Assembly (NCBI GenBank): GCA_040222185.1 | Contig: JAVKDP010000088.1 | Location: 12,827-76,826 of the forward strand | Length of the DNA: 64,000 nucleotides | Origin: JAVKDP01 sp040222185 | Lineage (GTDB): Bacteria > Bacteroidota > Rhodothermia > Balneolales > Balneolaceae | Reading direction: 5' to 3' | Shown: piece by piece, positions 45,965-54,703 of the stretch | Layout of the letters: every line of letters begins with the position of its first letter | Position numbering within the stretch: position 1 is the stretch's first letter | The notes under the pieces: generated by a model | Told to the model about the DNA's origin: nothing | Database searches by the model: none | The model's input: the letters and a program-made list of their open reading frames with translations, nothing else | Position numbers and translations under genes: made by a program

Positions 45965-46828
45965 ATGAACCTACCGGAAGCTTTCAAAAATCTAAAAAAT
46001 CAAGATCACAGCAATTCGTTTGATGATTTGGGTGAGTGGTTAAATCAAAACACTCAAAAACCCAGAAAGATGAAAAAAACGTATAAAATTGCAGCCTCAT
46101 TTATTTTAGCAGGCTTCATACTTGTTGCTTGTACAGTACCTGTTCAGCAGGAAGAAGAAATCGGATACATGATTAAGGGACTGGCTGCTACAGAAGTCAC
46201 AAACCTGAAATCCAAACTTGCAGAGATTTCGGATATTGACCCATCCCAGCTAAGTGTACATCAAGTAATTTATGAGCAGGAAGAAAACGGAAGTGAAAGC
46301 CCTTCCGAATACACAGAAGTAATCATGGTTTTACCTGAAGCAAATCATGATGCAGCACTTGATAAAAAAGCCATACTGGCTGGTGTATTCAATTTCCAAT
46401 CATTGGAAATATTACCTATCGAAGAAACAGTAGAACGGACCATGTTTGAAACAGCCCTTAATAAGTTTGATTTAAAACTGAGAAGTGATATTCCAGATTC
46501 GGTAGTTGCAAGAAGAATAGATCAATTTATACACGAGAACAGTTCAGTAGAAGGAACCAGCAACGTTTTTACGGATGAAAACGGAGTCAGGTATGTGGAA
46601 TTGGTTATCGAAAACAGTCTGAATGCTATGGATGGTTTAAATATAGAATATGGATCTAATGCCAATGCAAACCTTCAGCTCAAAAGAGGGATTGAATCTC
46701 TGCATGTAGATTTAGGTGTGGTTCGAAAAGACTCTATAAGCATGAATTCATTCGAAGTTCAGGAGCTGAGAAAAGAAGAGCTCCAGAAAATGAAAGAGTT
46801 AAAAGAGAATCTCGAAAAGGATAACTAA
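45965..46828 (+). CDS. Probable membrane partner (anti-sigma-like) of the ECF sigma factor
   Basis: 287 residues from the ATG at 45965, 4 bp after the sigma stop with GGTGA upstream; an earlier in-frame ATG at 45917 would overlap the sigma gene by 44 bp. A 35-residue soluble N-terminus (MNLPEAFKNLKNQ) precedes a basic-flanked helix (KMKKTYKIAASFILAGFILVA) and a large extracytoplasmic domain. The helix ends in VACTV, which also looks like a lipobox, so a lipoprotein starting at KMKKTYK is the alternative. No FecR, RskA or zinc-anti-sigma motif is seen; the anti-sigma role rests on position. Confidence 0.65.
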   Translation: MNLPEAFKNLKNQDHSNSFDDLGEWLNQNTQKPRKMKKTYKIAASFILAGFILVACTVPVQQEEEIGYMIKGLAATEVTNLKSKLAEISDIDPSQLSVHQVIYEQEENGSESPSEYTEVIMVLPEANHDAALDKKAILAGVFNFQSLEILPIEETVERTMFETALNKFDLKLRSDIPDSVVARRIDQFIHENSSVEGTSNVFTDENGVRYVELVIENSLNAMDGLNIEYGSNANANLQLKRGIESLHVDLGVVRKDSISMNSFEVQELRKEELQKMKELKENLEKDN

Positions 46829-46835
46829 TATGATA

Positions 46836-46867
46836 AAAAGCGGCCTCAATTTAAGGTCGCTTTTTTT
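46836..46867. terminator. Bidirectional rho-independent terminator
   Basis: AAAAGCGGCCT (46836-46846) pairs with AGGTCGCTTTT (46854-46864), with one G-U pair on the plus-strand RNA and a T run after it. It serves the sigma operon on the plus strand and, with its A-rich left arm, the convergent methyltransferase gene. Confidence 0.85.
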
Positions 46868-46874
46868 ATATCTG

Positions 46875-47729
46875 CTACACTCTTACCAGGTTTCCTAGTT
46901 CCATTTCAAGGCCAGAAGTACTTTTTAGTCCCAGTGTTGTACTTTCAAAGCTTTCAGGGAAGTCTTTAATTCCAGAAAGCAACTTATTCAGGCTACGTAG
47001 TGGTAACTGAGGAGAATAGGTATTCAGGACAAAAAAGCGGTGATCTTGTTCAAGAATCTTAAAGGCGTTTTCGATAAGTGGGCCTAAATCTCTATTTAGT
47101 TTCCAGTTTTTTCCTTTGGAACCTAATCCAAAAATGGGAGGGTCCATTATAATTCCATGATAGAAATCTCCCCGACGCACTGCTTTTTCTACAAATTTTT
47201 TAGCGTCCTCAACAATCCAGCGGATGGAATCTATATTATTCAATTCAGCATTTTCTCTGGCCCAGTTTACTACACTTTTTGAAGAGTCGACATGGGTAAC
47301 TACTGCTCCTGAAAGGTTGGCCGCCAATGAAGCTCCTCCGGTGTAAGCAAACAAGTTTAAAACTCTTGGTGTGACTCCTGCCTGTATAATTTCTGCACAC
47401 CTGTCTTTGATAAACTCCCAGTTATCTGCTTGTTCAGGGAAAACGCCCAAATGTTTAAATGCTCCCTGGCTCAGCTTAAATTTAATCGGCTGATCACCAA
47501 GCGGATATTCAATCTCGAAATCATCTATCGGTCTATCCCAACTCCCTTTTTGCCCCTTTTCTTCTTTAAAATGGATGTGCGCTTTTTGCCATTCTTTTTT
47601 TGACAACACTGGTTGGGTTCTAGCAGAGGGTTGAGGACGGTTCGTAACTAATGTTCCAAAGCGCTCTAGCTTTCTACCGTTTCCAAAATCGAGAAGCTCA
47701 TAATCAGTCCAGTTTTTTGGGTATTCCAT
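46875..47729 (-). CDS. Class I SAM-dependent methyltransferase, RlmI/RlmK-like
   Basis: 284 residues. An N-terminal beta domain (PKNWTDYELLDFGNGRKLERFG) is followed by the Rossmann methyltransferase: VLNLFAYTGGASLAANLSGA (SAM-binding loop), VTHVDSSKSVVNWARENAELN, and the catalytic-site motif GIIMDPPIFGLGSKGKNWKL. This is the pattern of 23S rRNA m5C/m7G methyltransferases, but no PUA domain is present and the exact RNA target is not clear. Confidence 0.88.
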   Translation of the reverse strand: MEYPKNWTDYELLDFGNGRKLERFGTLVTNRPQPSARTQPVLSKKEWQKAHIHFKEEKGQKGSWDRPIDDFEIEYPLGDQPIKFKLSQGAFKHLGVFPEQADNWEFIKDRCAEIIQAGVTPRVLNLFAYTGGASLAANLSGAVVTHVDSSKSVVNWARENAELNNIDSIRWIVEDAKKFVEKAVRRGDFYHGIIMDPPIFGLGSKGKNWKLNRDLGPLIENAFKILEQDHRFFVLNTYSPQLPLRSLNKLLSGIKDFPESFESTTLGLKSTSGLEMELGNLVRV

Positions 47730-47742
47730 TTCTAAGTATAGG

Positions 47743-48195
47743 CTAATTCTTTAACTCTCGTAACGCCCGGGCAGCACCGGCATCTAATTGCCAGTCATAA
47801 TCGGAAATTTCTTCAATATCATTTCCAAGTATTCTCCTGATTTTTGGTACAACCTCACCAAGGGTTTTATAAATAGAAAGTGTTAATGGAATGGAGATAT
47901 CTAATCCATAAGCAGTTGACCAGGTTGTGATGTTGTCATGATCTTCGTATTCATAACAAGAGTGTAGTATAAGCTGGAGAAGAATAACCGGGTTAGGATT
48001 CCTGGCGTCATCATATTCATCATCAACCGGGATTGTGCAGGTATATGTCGGGCTTTTAAATTCAATTTCCCGAAAAGACACCGTCTTCAGCTCAGTGGTT
48101 TCTGGAAGAATAGCTAATACAATGTCATTACTTTCGATAAGCTTAAAAAGCGAATCAATGACCCCATACTTTTCCCGGATTTCCTTCTCTGTCAT
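47743..48195 (-). CDS. Hypothetical cytosolic protein
   Basis: 150 residues, acidic, with no signal or membrane segment. Blocks that look conserved are FKSPTYTCTIPVDDEYDDARNPNP and LTLSIYKTLGEVVPKIRRIL. I do not recognise the family. Its ATG overlaps the stop of the upstream serine-hydrolase gene by 1 bp, and the methyltransferase gene starts 13 bp downstream, so it is within an operon. Confidence 0.7.
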   Translation of the reverse strand: MTEKEIREKYGVIDSLFKLIESNDIVLAILPETTELKTVSFREIEFKSPTYTCTIPVDDEYDDARNPNPVILLQLILHSCYEYEDHDNITTWSTAYGLDISIPLTLSIYKTLGEVVPKIRRILGNDIEEISDYDWQLDAGAARALRELKN

Positions 48196-49262
48196 TATTC
48201 CTCAAGGAAAAGATCTGCAATCTTAAAGTGGAGGCTGTCAAAACCCACATTAGATCTGTTGATAGTGTAAGCGATTATAATCCGGTGCTGTTTATTCATC
48301 AAGAACATAGTGCTTCCGCCGACAGAGCCTCCTGAATGGCCAACCCAATATCGATTATTGTTAACCCACGATCGCCAGCCCATACCGTAATTGGTTGAAT
48401 TCCCATTAGTAGTTTCCTGCGGGAACATGAGTTGTTCCTGGGTTTCTTCGTTAAGGAAATCGTAGTCAAGAAGCTCTTTCCCAAAACGTATCAGATCTTC
48501 CGTTGTACCAACAAAACCTCCACCGGCCCATTTATAACTATTATCAACAAAATCGGCTTCCATATTTCCTATCCCACCAACTACGTAGAATTTGGTAAGA
48601 TTGGGAATGTCCTGATTACTCCATTCTGGTACTGTATTGTTCATTCCGAAAGGCTTGAACACATGCTGCTCCATAAATGGTAAAAACTCTTCTCCAGAAG
48701 CTCCTTCAATTACTGCGCTTATCAAGTTCCAGCCATAGCTTGAGTATCTATAGTCGGTACCGGGTTCAAACAAGAGAGGGTCACCTTTAAAAATTTCAAG
48801 GCCAGAGCTTACTGTTGGATAAAGCTTTCTGCTCATGAATTCACCACCGTTATAATGGCGGATTCCTGCAATGTGTCCAGCTACTTGTTTTACAGTGATG
48901 GGGTATTTCTTTTCGGGGAAATCGGGTACATAAGTTTGTACAATTTGATCCGGATCCAATACCCCTTCTTGCATCAAGACGCCCATTCCTGCAGAAGTCA
49001 GCGTTTTTGAAACGCTTCCAATTCGGAATTTGGTTAGTGATGGGTTTACAGGAACCTGGTTCTCAATATCTGCAAAACCATATCCCTCTGACCAAATCAT
49101 ATTTTCGCCAACAAAAACCGAAATACTCATTCCGGGCAGAGAGGTACTCCTGACAAATGACTGAACTACTGAATCAGCTTTCTCTATGGCTCGGGAATAT
49201 TCCTGGGAGAAAAGCTGTAGCGGAAGAATTAAAAGGGTGGACAAGAGAAGAGATTTCTTCAT
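48195..49262 (-). CDS. Serine hydrolase, class C beta-lactamase-like
   Basis: 355 residues. A signal peptide (LLILPLQLFSQ) is followed by a single beta-lactamase/DD-peptidase domain with SVSK (RIGSVSKTLTSAGMG), YSS (YRYSSYGWNL) and HSGG (WVGHSGGSVGGS). No C-terminal extension, unlike two of the three paralogues in this window. Likely a periplasmic esterase or peptidase acting on D-amino-acid or cell-wall-type substrates. Lies 34 bp downstream of the M20 amidohydrolase gene. Confidence 0.92.
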   Translation of the reverse strand: MKKSLLLSTLLILPLQLFSQEYSRAIEKADSVVQSFVRSTSLPGMSISVFVGENMIWSEGYGFADIENQVPVNPSLTKFRIGSVSKTLTSAGMGVLMQEGVLDPDQIVQTYVPDFPEKKYPITVKQVAGHIAGIRHYNGGEFMSRKLYPTVSSGLEIFKGDPLLFEPGTDYRYSSYGWNLISAVIEGASGEEFLPFMEQHVFKPFGMNNTVPEWSNQDIPNLTKFYVVGGIGNMEADFVDNSYKWAGGGFVGTTEDLIRFGKELLDYDFLNEETQEQLMFPQETTNGNSTNYGMGWRSWVNNNRYWVGHSGGSVGGSTMFLMNKQHRIIIAYTINRSNVGFDSLHFKIADLFLEE

Positions 49263-49296
49263 ATAAGGTGTAATAAATTAGTCATTAGTTCTAATT

Positions 49297-50589
49297 CTAC
49301 CGGGACTTTTCAAAATAATCGATAACCAGGTTACTCATGGTACGAACCCCAAGTTTCAGCCCGTCTTCGGAAACAAAGAAATCAGGAGTGTGATGACCAG
49401 CGGGTTCTCTACCTTCCGGAAGGCCACCAATAAAGAAATATAAACCAGGTATTTCTTCCTGGAAAAAAGAGAAGTCTTCAGCGCCAGTAATCGCAGGGAT
49501 AAGTACGACATTTTCAGATCCAGCCGATTCTTGTAAAGTAGGAAGCATTTTCGCAGTTAATTCAGGATCGTTATAGGTAATAGGATATCCTTCGTTAATA
49601 GTAAGAATGGCCTCAGCACCATTACTCTCAGCAGTATTTGTGACAATGGTTTCTAGTCTTGCAAATAAAGTCTCGCGCATGTCTGCGTCTAAAGTGCGAA
49701 TGGTTCCTTCCATATACACTTCTTCGGGAATGATATTGCTTCGCACACCACCTCTGATAATACCAACCGTTACTACGGCAGCTTGAGTTGTGAGTGGAAG
49801 ATTTCGGCTAACAATAGTTTGAATATTGTTGATGATTTGAGCTGAGGTAACTATAGGGTCAACGCCATTCCATGGAGCAGAACCGTGTGCCTGTTTTCCT
49901 TTTACCCTAATATTGTAGCTGTTAACAGCTGCCATAATTCCTTCTGATCGATACTCGATTACTCCAACTGGTGTGTCATCAGAAATATGTAAACCAAATA
50001 TAACGTCGACATCAGGGTTTTTGAGAACGCCTTCTTCAACCATCATTTTAGCTCCACCGCCCTCACCGATTGGGGCTCCTTCTTCAGCTGGTTGGAAAAT
50101 AAACTTCACTGTTCCCGAAAGTTCGTCCTTGATACCAGTTAGGATTTCTGCGACACCCATGAGCATGGCAATATGTGTATCATGACCACAGGCGTGCATT
50201 ACTCCAACCTCATTTCCCTGGTATTCGCCAAGCACGGTAGATTTAAAAGGCACATCTGTTCGCTCAACAACAGGTAAGGCATCCATATCAGCACGTAGAG
50301 CTACTACTGGCCCGGGTTTTCCGCCTTCCAAAATGGCTACTACACCTGTGTATGCTACACCAGTTTGTACTTCCAAACCTAAAGATTGTAAATGTTCAGC
50401 TACTTTTTTTGCTGTATTAAATTCACGGTTAGACAGCTCAGGGTTTTCATGGAAATACCTGCGCCATTCGATGACCTGGTTTTCAATCTCATCAGCTTTT
50501 TGGTCAATGATGGTTTTTAAGTTAGAAGACTGTGCAAAAGCAGAAGCAGAAATGGCAAAAAGTGTACAGAGCAGGATAAGCTTTTTCAT
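49297..50589 (-). CDS. M20-family amidohydrolase (N-acyl-amino-acid hydrolase type), exported
   Basis: 430 residues with a signal peptide (LLCTLFAISASAFAQ). M20D motifs: EWRRYFHENPELSNREFNTA-like start, ALRADMDALPVVE, HACGHDTHIAMLMGVA, FQPAEEGAPIGEGGGAKMMVEEG, FGLHISDDTPVGV, and the dimerisation domain (GKQAHGSAPWNGVDPI), ending AITGAEDFSFFQEEIPGLYFFIGG. The Cys, His and Glu metal ligands are all present. It hydrolyses N-acyl or aminoacyl conjugates. Periplasmic location is inferred from the signal peptide. Confidence 0.94.
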   Translation of the reverse strand: MKKLILLCTLFAISASAFAQSSNLKTIIDQKADEIENQVIEWRRYFHENPELSNREFNTAKKVAEHLQSLGLEVQTGVAYTGVVAILEGGKPGPVVALRADMDALPVVERTDVPFKSTVLGEYQGNEVGVMHACGHDTHIAMLMGVAEILTGIKDELSGTVKFIFQPAEEGAPIGEGGGAKMMVEEGVLKNPDVDVIFGLHISDDTPVGVIEYRSEGIMAAVNSYNIRVKGKQAHGSAPWNGVDPIVTSAQIINNIQTIVSRNLPLTTQAAVVTVGIIRGGVRSNIIPEEVYMEGTIRTLDADMRETLFARLETIVTNTAESNGAEAILTINEGYPITYNDPELTAKMLPTLQESAGSENVVLIPAITGAEDFSFFQEEIPGLYFFIGGLPEGREPAGHHTPDFFVSEDGLKLGVRTMSNLVIDYFEKSR

Positions 50590-50654
50590 AGAGGGGTAAT
50601 TAGTGTGTTAATCTCTAAGAGATAAAGAAAATCACAGAAATAAGAAACCCAATA

Positions 50655-51188
50655 CTAGTCCGCTTTTCTGGTCATTGAACCTGAGAGATATTTTTGAGTC
50701 CACATCCCATCTTCAAATACCCCGACTGAATAGGTGTATTCATTCTCGGAAACGAACTCCCAACCATCGGTAAGGGTCATTACCCCATTACCCGTTTCAT
50801 AAGAATACTGGTAGTAGTGGTTGTTACCATCAATAAGAATAGTCCCTTCAGTTATGGTTCCGAATATATCAAATTCCCAAAATTTTAGTGTGGAATCTGT
50901 GCTGTTCCAAACACGCACACCTTCACTTCTAAGGCCTTGTTCATATCCTGTCTTACTAATGTTTCCGGTAGTTTTTGAAGAAATCATGTTTTCGGATAAA
51001 GACCATGAATAGGTAATTTTCTGCTTAAACTTTGTTCCATCACCCCACTGTGTATCAATTTCCCAGCTTCCTCCAATAAGGTTTTCTAATGGAGAAAGCT
51101 TTAAGCCTAAATCCTGGGCATTTGCCAAGGTCGAAAGAGTAAGAACTAGCAGTACTATCGCTAGCTGTTTAACAAGTATTGATTTCAT
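50655..51188 (-). CDS. Secreted hypothetical protein
   Basis: 177 residues from the ATG at 51188, which overlaps the preceding stop by 1 bp (TAATG) and gives a clean signal peptide (MKSILVKQLAIVLLVLTLST to ANAQ). The frame stays open upstream but lacks a better start. The mature part is a small beta-rich domain (LIGGSWEIDTQWGDGTKFKQ, FWEFDIFGTITEGTI, YYQYSYETGNGVMTLTDGWE) of the lipocalin-like heme/ligand-binding style seen in DUF1579-type proteins; this is tentative. Confidence 0.7.
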   Translation of the reverse strand: MKSILVKQLAIVLLVLTLSTLANAQDLGLKLSPLENLIGGSWEIDTQWGDGTKFKQKITYSWSLSENMISSKTTGNISKTGYEQGLRSEGVRVWNSTDSTLKFWEFDIFGTITEGTILIDGNNHYYQYSYETGNGVMTLTDGWEFVSENEYTYSVGVFEDGMWTQKYLSGSMTRKAD

Positions 51189-51592
51189 TATCTCCATGCT
51201 CCGATAATAAGTCCCATGATGGTAAAAGCTACCGTCATGTATCCTCCGTTTATAAAAATATATTTCCACGATCTTTGTTCAAACATACTGATTATCGCTA
51301 TTCCAAAAAGAACCCATCCGAAGCCCGCAAGGAACCCTGCTGTAGCTCCCCAGATCGCATCAGTACTTGCATCTCCTAAAAAAGCGGCAAGGTTATATGC
51401 CATGATGACCGAAAAAAGAAAACCAAGGCCATATTGTTTAGCCGGATTCCCTTTTTTTAAATCTTCTTCTGTAAACCCATTTGCATCCATCCACTGCTTT
51501 CCAAGTAAAGGGCCATACCAAAGCCCTCCCAAAACAAACATTGATAGCGCAGCGCTAAGTGTAGCAAAGTGATTGATATACATTTCTTCCAT
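51188..51592 (-). CDS. DUF1761 membrane protein
   Basis: 134 residues, four membrane helices. The DUF1761 pattern is clear: HFATLSAALSMFVLGGLWYGPLLGKQWMDANG, LGFLFSVIMAYNLAAFLG and WKYIFINGGYMTVAFTIMGLIIGAW. Start chosen at 51592 because GGGAA lies just upstream; an ATG three codons later is possible. Function of the family unknown. Co-transcribed with the secreted protein downstream. Confidence 0.88.
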   Translation of the reverse strand: MEEMYINHFATLSAALSMFVLGGLWYGPLLGKQWMDANGFTEEDLKKGNPAKQYGLGFLFSVIMAYNLAAFLGDASTDAIWGATAGFLAGFGWVLFGIAIISMFEQRSWKYIFINGGYMTVAFTIMGLIIGAWR

Positions 51593-51664
51593 TTATTCCC
51601 GGTTAATTTTGATTTAATTCAAAAGTCGGGAGCTGGATTATCAATGTATTGTAAAAAATTTACT

Positions 51665-52483
51665 TCAGGCTACAATTACATAGTTTTTGTATTCACGTTC
51701 TGCCCTGAGAAACTCCTGGGGATTGAAGCCGGAAAACTGCCGAAACTCCCGGATAAAATGGGCCTGATCATAAAACCCACAATCCTGGCTTAAACGAGTC
51801 CAGTTCACTTGTTTTTTCGCTTCAAGCTCTTCAAGCACCTTGTTAAACCTGATGATTCGCTGGAAATATTTTGGCGTAAGCCCTACCTGGGTTTTAAAAA
51901 GTTGGATAAACTGTTTTTGAGAATACCCAAAGCGATCAGAGAGTGTTTTAACATGCTTCAATGTTGGGTTTTTTGAGATTTCCTTTGTTGCATACCGGAT
52001 CATATCTATAGAATGAGGTTGCTCTTTCAGGAATGAACCAATCCATTGCTCTACGATATTGAATTTTTCGGTTCCGGTTGGAGCACCTAGCAGTTGATCA
52101 CGCAAAGTCCGGATTTCAGTACCAAGGATAAGATCTGCATCCAATACTTTGTCATTGAGTTCATACATCGGAATTCCAAAAACCGAATATGGACCAGCTG
52201 GCTGAAACCGAATAATCAACATTGAAGACCCTACTTCAGCACCTATTGAAATAAACTGCTTTTGCATCCCGGAAATCCATGCCCCGAGATATTTTTCTTT
52301 TACTTCCAATGAGTCATTATCGAAGGTGTACTTTGGAATATTATCCAGTTCAATGATAAGATTTGAAGAACCGTCTGGTAAGAGTCTCTCAATAGAATGC
52401 TCGTGGATTAACCCTTCGTAGAAAGTGAACGAATCAACAATGGTGTTGAGGGGAAAAGCAGGAGTATGAAACTGAAGTATCAA
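51665..52483 (-). CDS. AraC-family transcriptional regulator
   Basis: 272 residues. There is no ATG near the N-terminus, so the best start is the TTG at 52483, giving MILQFHTPAFPLNTIVDSF; an in-frame stop lies six codons upstream. The N-terminal half matches the DUF6597-type sensor (ERLLPDGSSNLIIELDN, GSSMLIIRFQPAG). The C-terminal AraC HTH (about 170-265) contains LSDRFGYSQKQFIQLFKTQVG and LSQDCGFYDQAHFIREFRQFSG. The target is perhaps the DUF1761 pair downstream. Confidence 0.9.
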   Translation of the reverse strand: MILQFHTPAFPLNTIVDSFTFYEGLIHEHSIERLLPDGSSNLIIELDNIPKYTFDNDSLEVKEKYLGAWISGMQKQFISIGAEVGSSMLIIRFQPAGPYSVFGIPMYELNDKVLDADLILGTEIRTLRDQLLGAPTGTEKFNIVEQWIGSFLKEQPHSIDMIRYATKEISKNPTLKHVKTLSDRFGYSQKQFIQLFKTQVGLTPKYFQRIIRFNKVLEELEAKKQVNWTRLSQDCGFYDQAHFIREFRQFSGFNPQEFLRAEREYKNYVIVA

Positions 52484-52740
52484 AAGCTTAATAAAAGGTT
52501 ATGGAATACGATTTTTGTGTCGATTGTTCAGGTCCTAAGGTCAATAATCCTTCTTTATGTTCAAAATGCTGAACCAAATTGGAGGAATTTGTAATTCTAA
52601 GTCAGAGTTTAATACAAAGAACATTACACCAGGCTTAGCTCAAAGCTCGAAATATTTGAAATCTTGCCAACCTTCATATACAATTCATAGTTAGAGTATA
52701 GTATCATTTTGAGCAAGTATGTAATTAAGGAGAGGGAACC

Positions 52741-53097
52741 ATGGCAAGAGCAAGAAAGCATAATCAAAATGTAATTGTAGACTATATCTCTTTCATTTGT
52801 TTTGGAGTACTGGTCGTAACAGGGGTTTTATTACACTGGAGGCTTCCACATGGTAGCCATAATGCAACACTGTTAGGTTTTAGCAGGCATCAATGGGGTG
52901 ATATTCATTTTTGGGTAGCTATGGTTTTCATTGTGGGAATCATTGTTCATCTGTTGCTTCATGTACCCTGGATTAAGTCAACGATGTCTCCCAAAAGGGG
53001 AGTGAAACAGCGCTATACATTGTTAATATTTCTTATGACGGTATACACCATACTATTATTCTTTTTGGGCGTTTTTTTAAGCCCGATCATAAAATGA
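52741..53097 (+). CDS. DUF4405-type membrane protein
   Basis: 118 residues with three membrane helices and several His in or near helices (VLLHWRLPHGSH, HQWGDIHFWVAMVFIVGIIVHLLLH), the pattern of DUF4405 proteins, which resemble cytochrome b-like heme-binding bundles. Heme binding is inference. A strong AAGGAGAGGG ribosome site lies 4 bp before the ATG. Stands alone, divergent from the AraC-type gene. Confidence 0.85.
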   Translation: MARARKHNQNVIVDYISFICFGVLVVTGVLLHWRLPHGSHNATLLGFSRHQWGDIHFWVAMVFIVGIIVHLLLHVPWIKSTMSPKRGVKQRYTLLIFLMTVYTILLFFLGVFLSPIIK

Positions 53098-53117
53098 GCT
53101 CTTGTTCAGGAAATAGA

Positions 53118-53150
53118 AAACCCTCACCAACTTTGTGTTAGCAAGGGTTT
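53118..53150. terminator. Hairpin between convergent genes, probable terminator
   Basis: AAACCCT (53118-53124) pairs with AGGGTTT (53144-53150), with a short inner AAC/GTT stem. No strong T run follows. It lies between the convergent DUF4405 and rtcB genes. Confidence 0.45.
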
Positions 53151-53171
53151 GAGTGTTTAAGAGAGTAGAGA

Positions 53172-54551
53172 CTATCTGCGTCGTCTTTTTTTCCTTCTGT
53201 TTCTCCAGGGTGCATCAGCCTGCCAGTCGCCAGCCATAATACAACCATAAGGAAGGATTTCATCGACAACTTCTCCCAATCCGAACTCTTTCATTTGATC
53301 CTGAACGTTACGGGCACTTTTATAAGCACTTGGTAATTCAGAAATATCAATGTGATTAGAGAAAAAGCGGATATCCAATCCTGCTGTTTCTTCCATGAAT
53401 ATTTCCTGTATGCCTCTTCCCGCTTTACTTTTGATATGCTGAGTTCGGCTTACATTTCTACCAGCTCCATGTGGAGCAAACCCGAGGTTATTCTCTGAAG
53501 TATCACCTTTTACAACAAGCACAGGTTCACTCATATTCAAAGGAACAAGCCTCAGTCCATTTTGTGAATCGGGAACAAACTTGTTGTCTAGTGGAGTTGC
53601 TCCTTTGGCATGATAAAACAAATCCTCATCTTTAAAGACGAAGTTATGTTCATTCCAAAAGTTATCAGTTGGGTCAACCTTTAACCCCTCATAGGTGGCT
53701 CTATGAAGAACAGTATGGTTTAACTTTGTCCATTCTCTAACAACCTGAAGAGCTTCCCAGTACCACTTGCCTTCTTCCTCTTCAAAAGGAATCCATGCAT
53801 TTGCCTTCATAGTACCTGGTGATAATTCCAGCCTGAAATTTTCAGCTACATTCATACCTTTTCTGTAAAGGTTGGCTCCAAAGCCTCTGCTTCCATGGTG
53901 GGTAACCATTACGGTTTCACCCGTGTTCCTGGATCTGCCAACATAAAGAAAGTGGTTTCCATCACCTTGAGTACCCAGATGAGTCTTAGCGAGTTCCAGG
54001 CTTTTTTTACTATTCAGGAAGTAATTAGAAACAATTTTTTCTTCTAATTCGACTGGGAAATCAAATAATTCTGACCTGCCACCTCCACCAAAGTGAGTTA
54101 TTGAATGTGCCATATCGAGGACTTTCTTTGGGTCAGTATTACCAAAAGAGGTCATCATTACAGAACAACAAACATCTGCTGAGTGCATTTCCGGATGAAT
54201 CGCATTTTTTGCAACGGCTACTCCACCAACAGGGATTTTCCCCTTTTCACCCGTTGGGCAGGCATCGGGCATTACCGCCCCGCCAACAAGTGTAGGCGTT
54301 ACCATTAAGGCATCCATAGTATTGAATACACTTTCCACATTTGAGATTTCCAGTTCAGACTCTGACCGGATATTTTTGAAATATGAAACGGGTTCTTTAA
54401 AAGGCTCTATAACCGGACCCGGACATACTGTGTCCAGATATGTAGTGAGCGATTCTCCTTCAAGGCTATGTTCATTTGCATATTCAATAGCTTCTCTAAA
54501 CCATTTTCCGGGTCTGTATCCCAGTTCAATTATTGTTTTTCCTGTAATCAT
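53172..54551 (-). CDS. rtcB: RtcB-type RNA ligase with variant metal-site motif and basic tail
   Basis: 459 residues. RtcB joins 2',3'-cyclic-phosphate or 3'-phosphate RNA ends to 5'-OH ends using GTP and Mn2+. Catalytic features are kept: D126 and C129 (metal ligands), LGTQGDGNHF, VTHHGSRGFGANLY, NEHNFVF, the guanylylated-His motif PHGAGRNVSR (H361) and AYKSARNV. The usual D-[IV]-G-C-G-M around the Asp/Cys pair is instead SADVCCSVMM, a noticeable divergence. The C-terminus ends WRNRRKKRRRR, probably an RNA-contacting tail. Divergent from a WYL regulator, its likely controller. Confidence 0.92.
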   Translation of the reverse strand: MITGKTIIELGYRPGKWFREAIEYANEHSLEGESLTTYLDTVCPGPVIEPFKEPVSYFKNIRSESELEISNVESVFNTMDALMVTPTLVGGAVMPDACPTGEKGKIPVGGVAVAKNAIHPEMHSADVCCSVMMTSFGNTDPKKVLDMAHSITHFGGGGRSELFDFPVELEEKIVSNYFLNSKKSLELAKTHLGTQGDGNHFLYVGRSRNTGETVMVTHHGSRGFGANLYRKGMNVAENFRLELSPGTMKANAWIPFEEEEGKWYWEALQVVREWTKLNHTVLHRATYEGLKVDPTDNFWNEHNFVFKDEDLFYHAKGATPLDNKFVPDSQNGLRLVPLNMSEPVLVVKGDTSENNLGFAPHGAGRNVSRTQHIKSKAGRGIQEIFMEETAGLDIRFFSNHIDISELPSAYKSARNVQDQMKEFGLGEVVDEILPYGCIMAGDWQADAPWRNRRKKRRRR

Positions 54552-54575
54552 TTCTTCAATTATAATATTTATTTG

Positions 54576-54599
54576 AGGGAAGGCCGTATTGCCTTCCCT
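54576..54599 (-). other. Strong hairpin in the rtcB leader
   Basis: AGGGAAGGC (54576-54584) and GCCTTCCCT (54591-54599) form a perfect 9-bp stem with a 6-nt loop. It ends 24 bp upstream of the rtcB start codon. No T run follows in the rtcB direction, so it is more likely an RNA-stability or regulatory structure than a terminator. Confidence 0.55.
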
Positions 54600-54628
54600 T
54601 TATTTCTTCTTTGGAATTAATTCCGTGA

Positions 54629-54665
54629 CAATGATAGAATAAAAGTGCGCAGCCTTTTTGCGCAG
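54629..54665. promoter_or_regulatory. Candidate rtcB promoter and WYL-regulator site
   Basis: TGCGCAG occurs twice in direct orientation (54646-54652 and 54659-54665), 13 bp apart, and each copy contains the palindrome TGCGCA. On the minus strand TATCATTG (54636 to 54629) resembles the -7 element TAnnTTTG, so the repeats fall near the -33 region of rtcB. Placement in the rtcB/WYL divergent gap suggests the operator. Confidence 0.45.
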
Positions 54666-54703
54666 TAAATTTTTTTTTCTGATTTTCTTTAAAAAAGTTA
54701 GAA

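Noticed and set aside
51216..51572. 118-residue frame antisense to the DUF1761 gene
   Set aside because: The opposite strand encodes a clear DUF1761 protein with proper start and signals; this is a shadow.
54576..54599. Hairpin near rtcB as a rho-independent terminator
   Set aside because: It lies upstream of rtcB and its T-rich side faces a direction with no gene ending there; kept as a leader structure.
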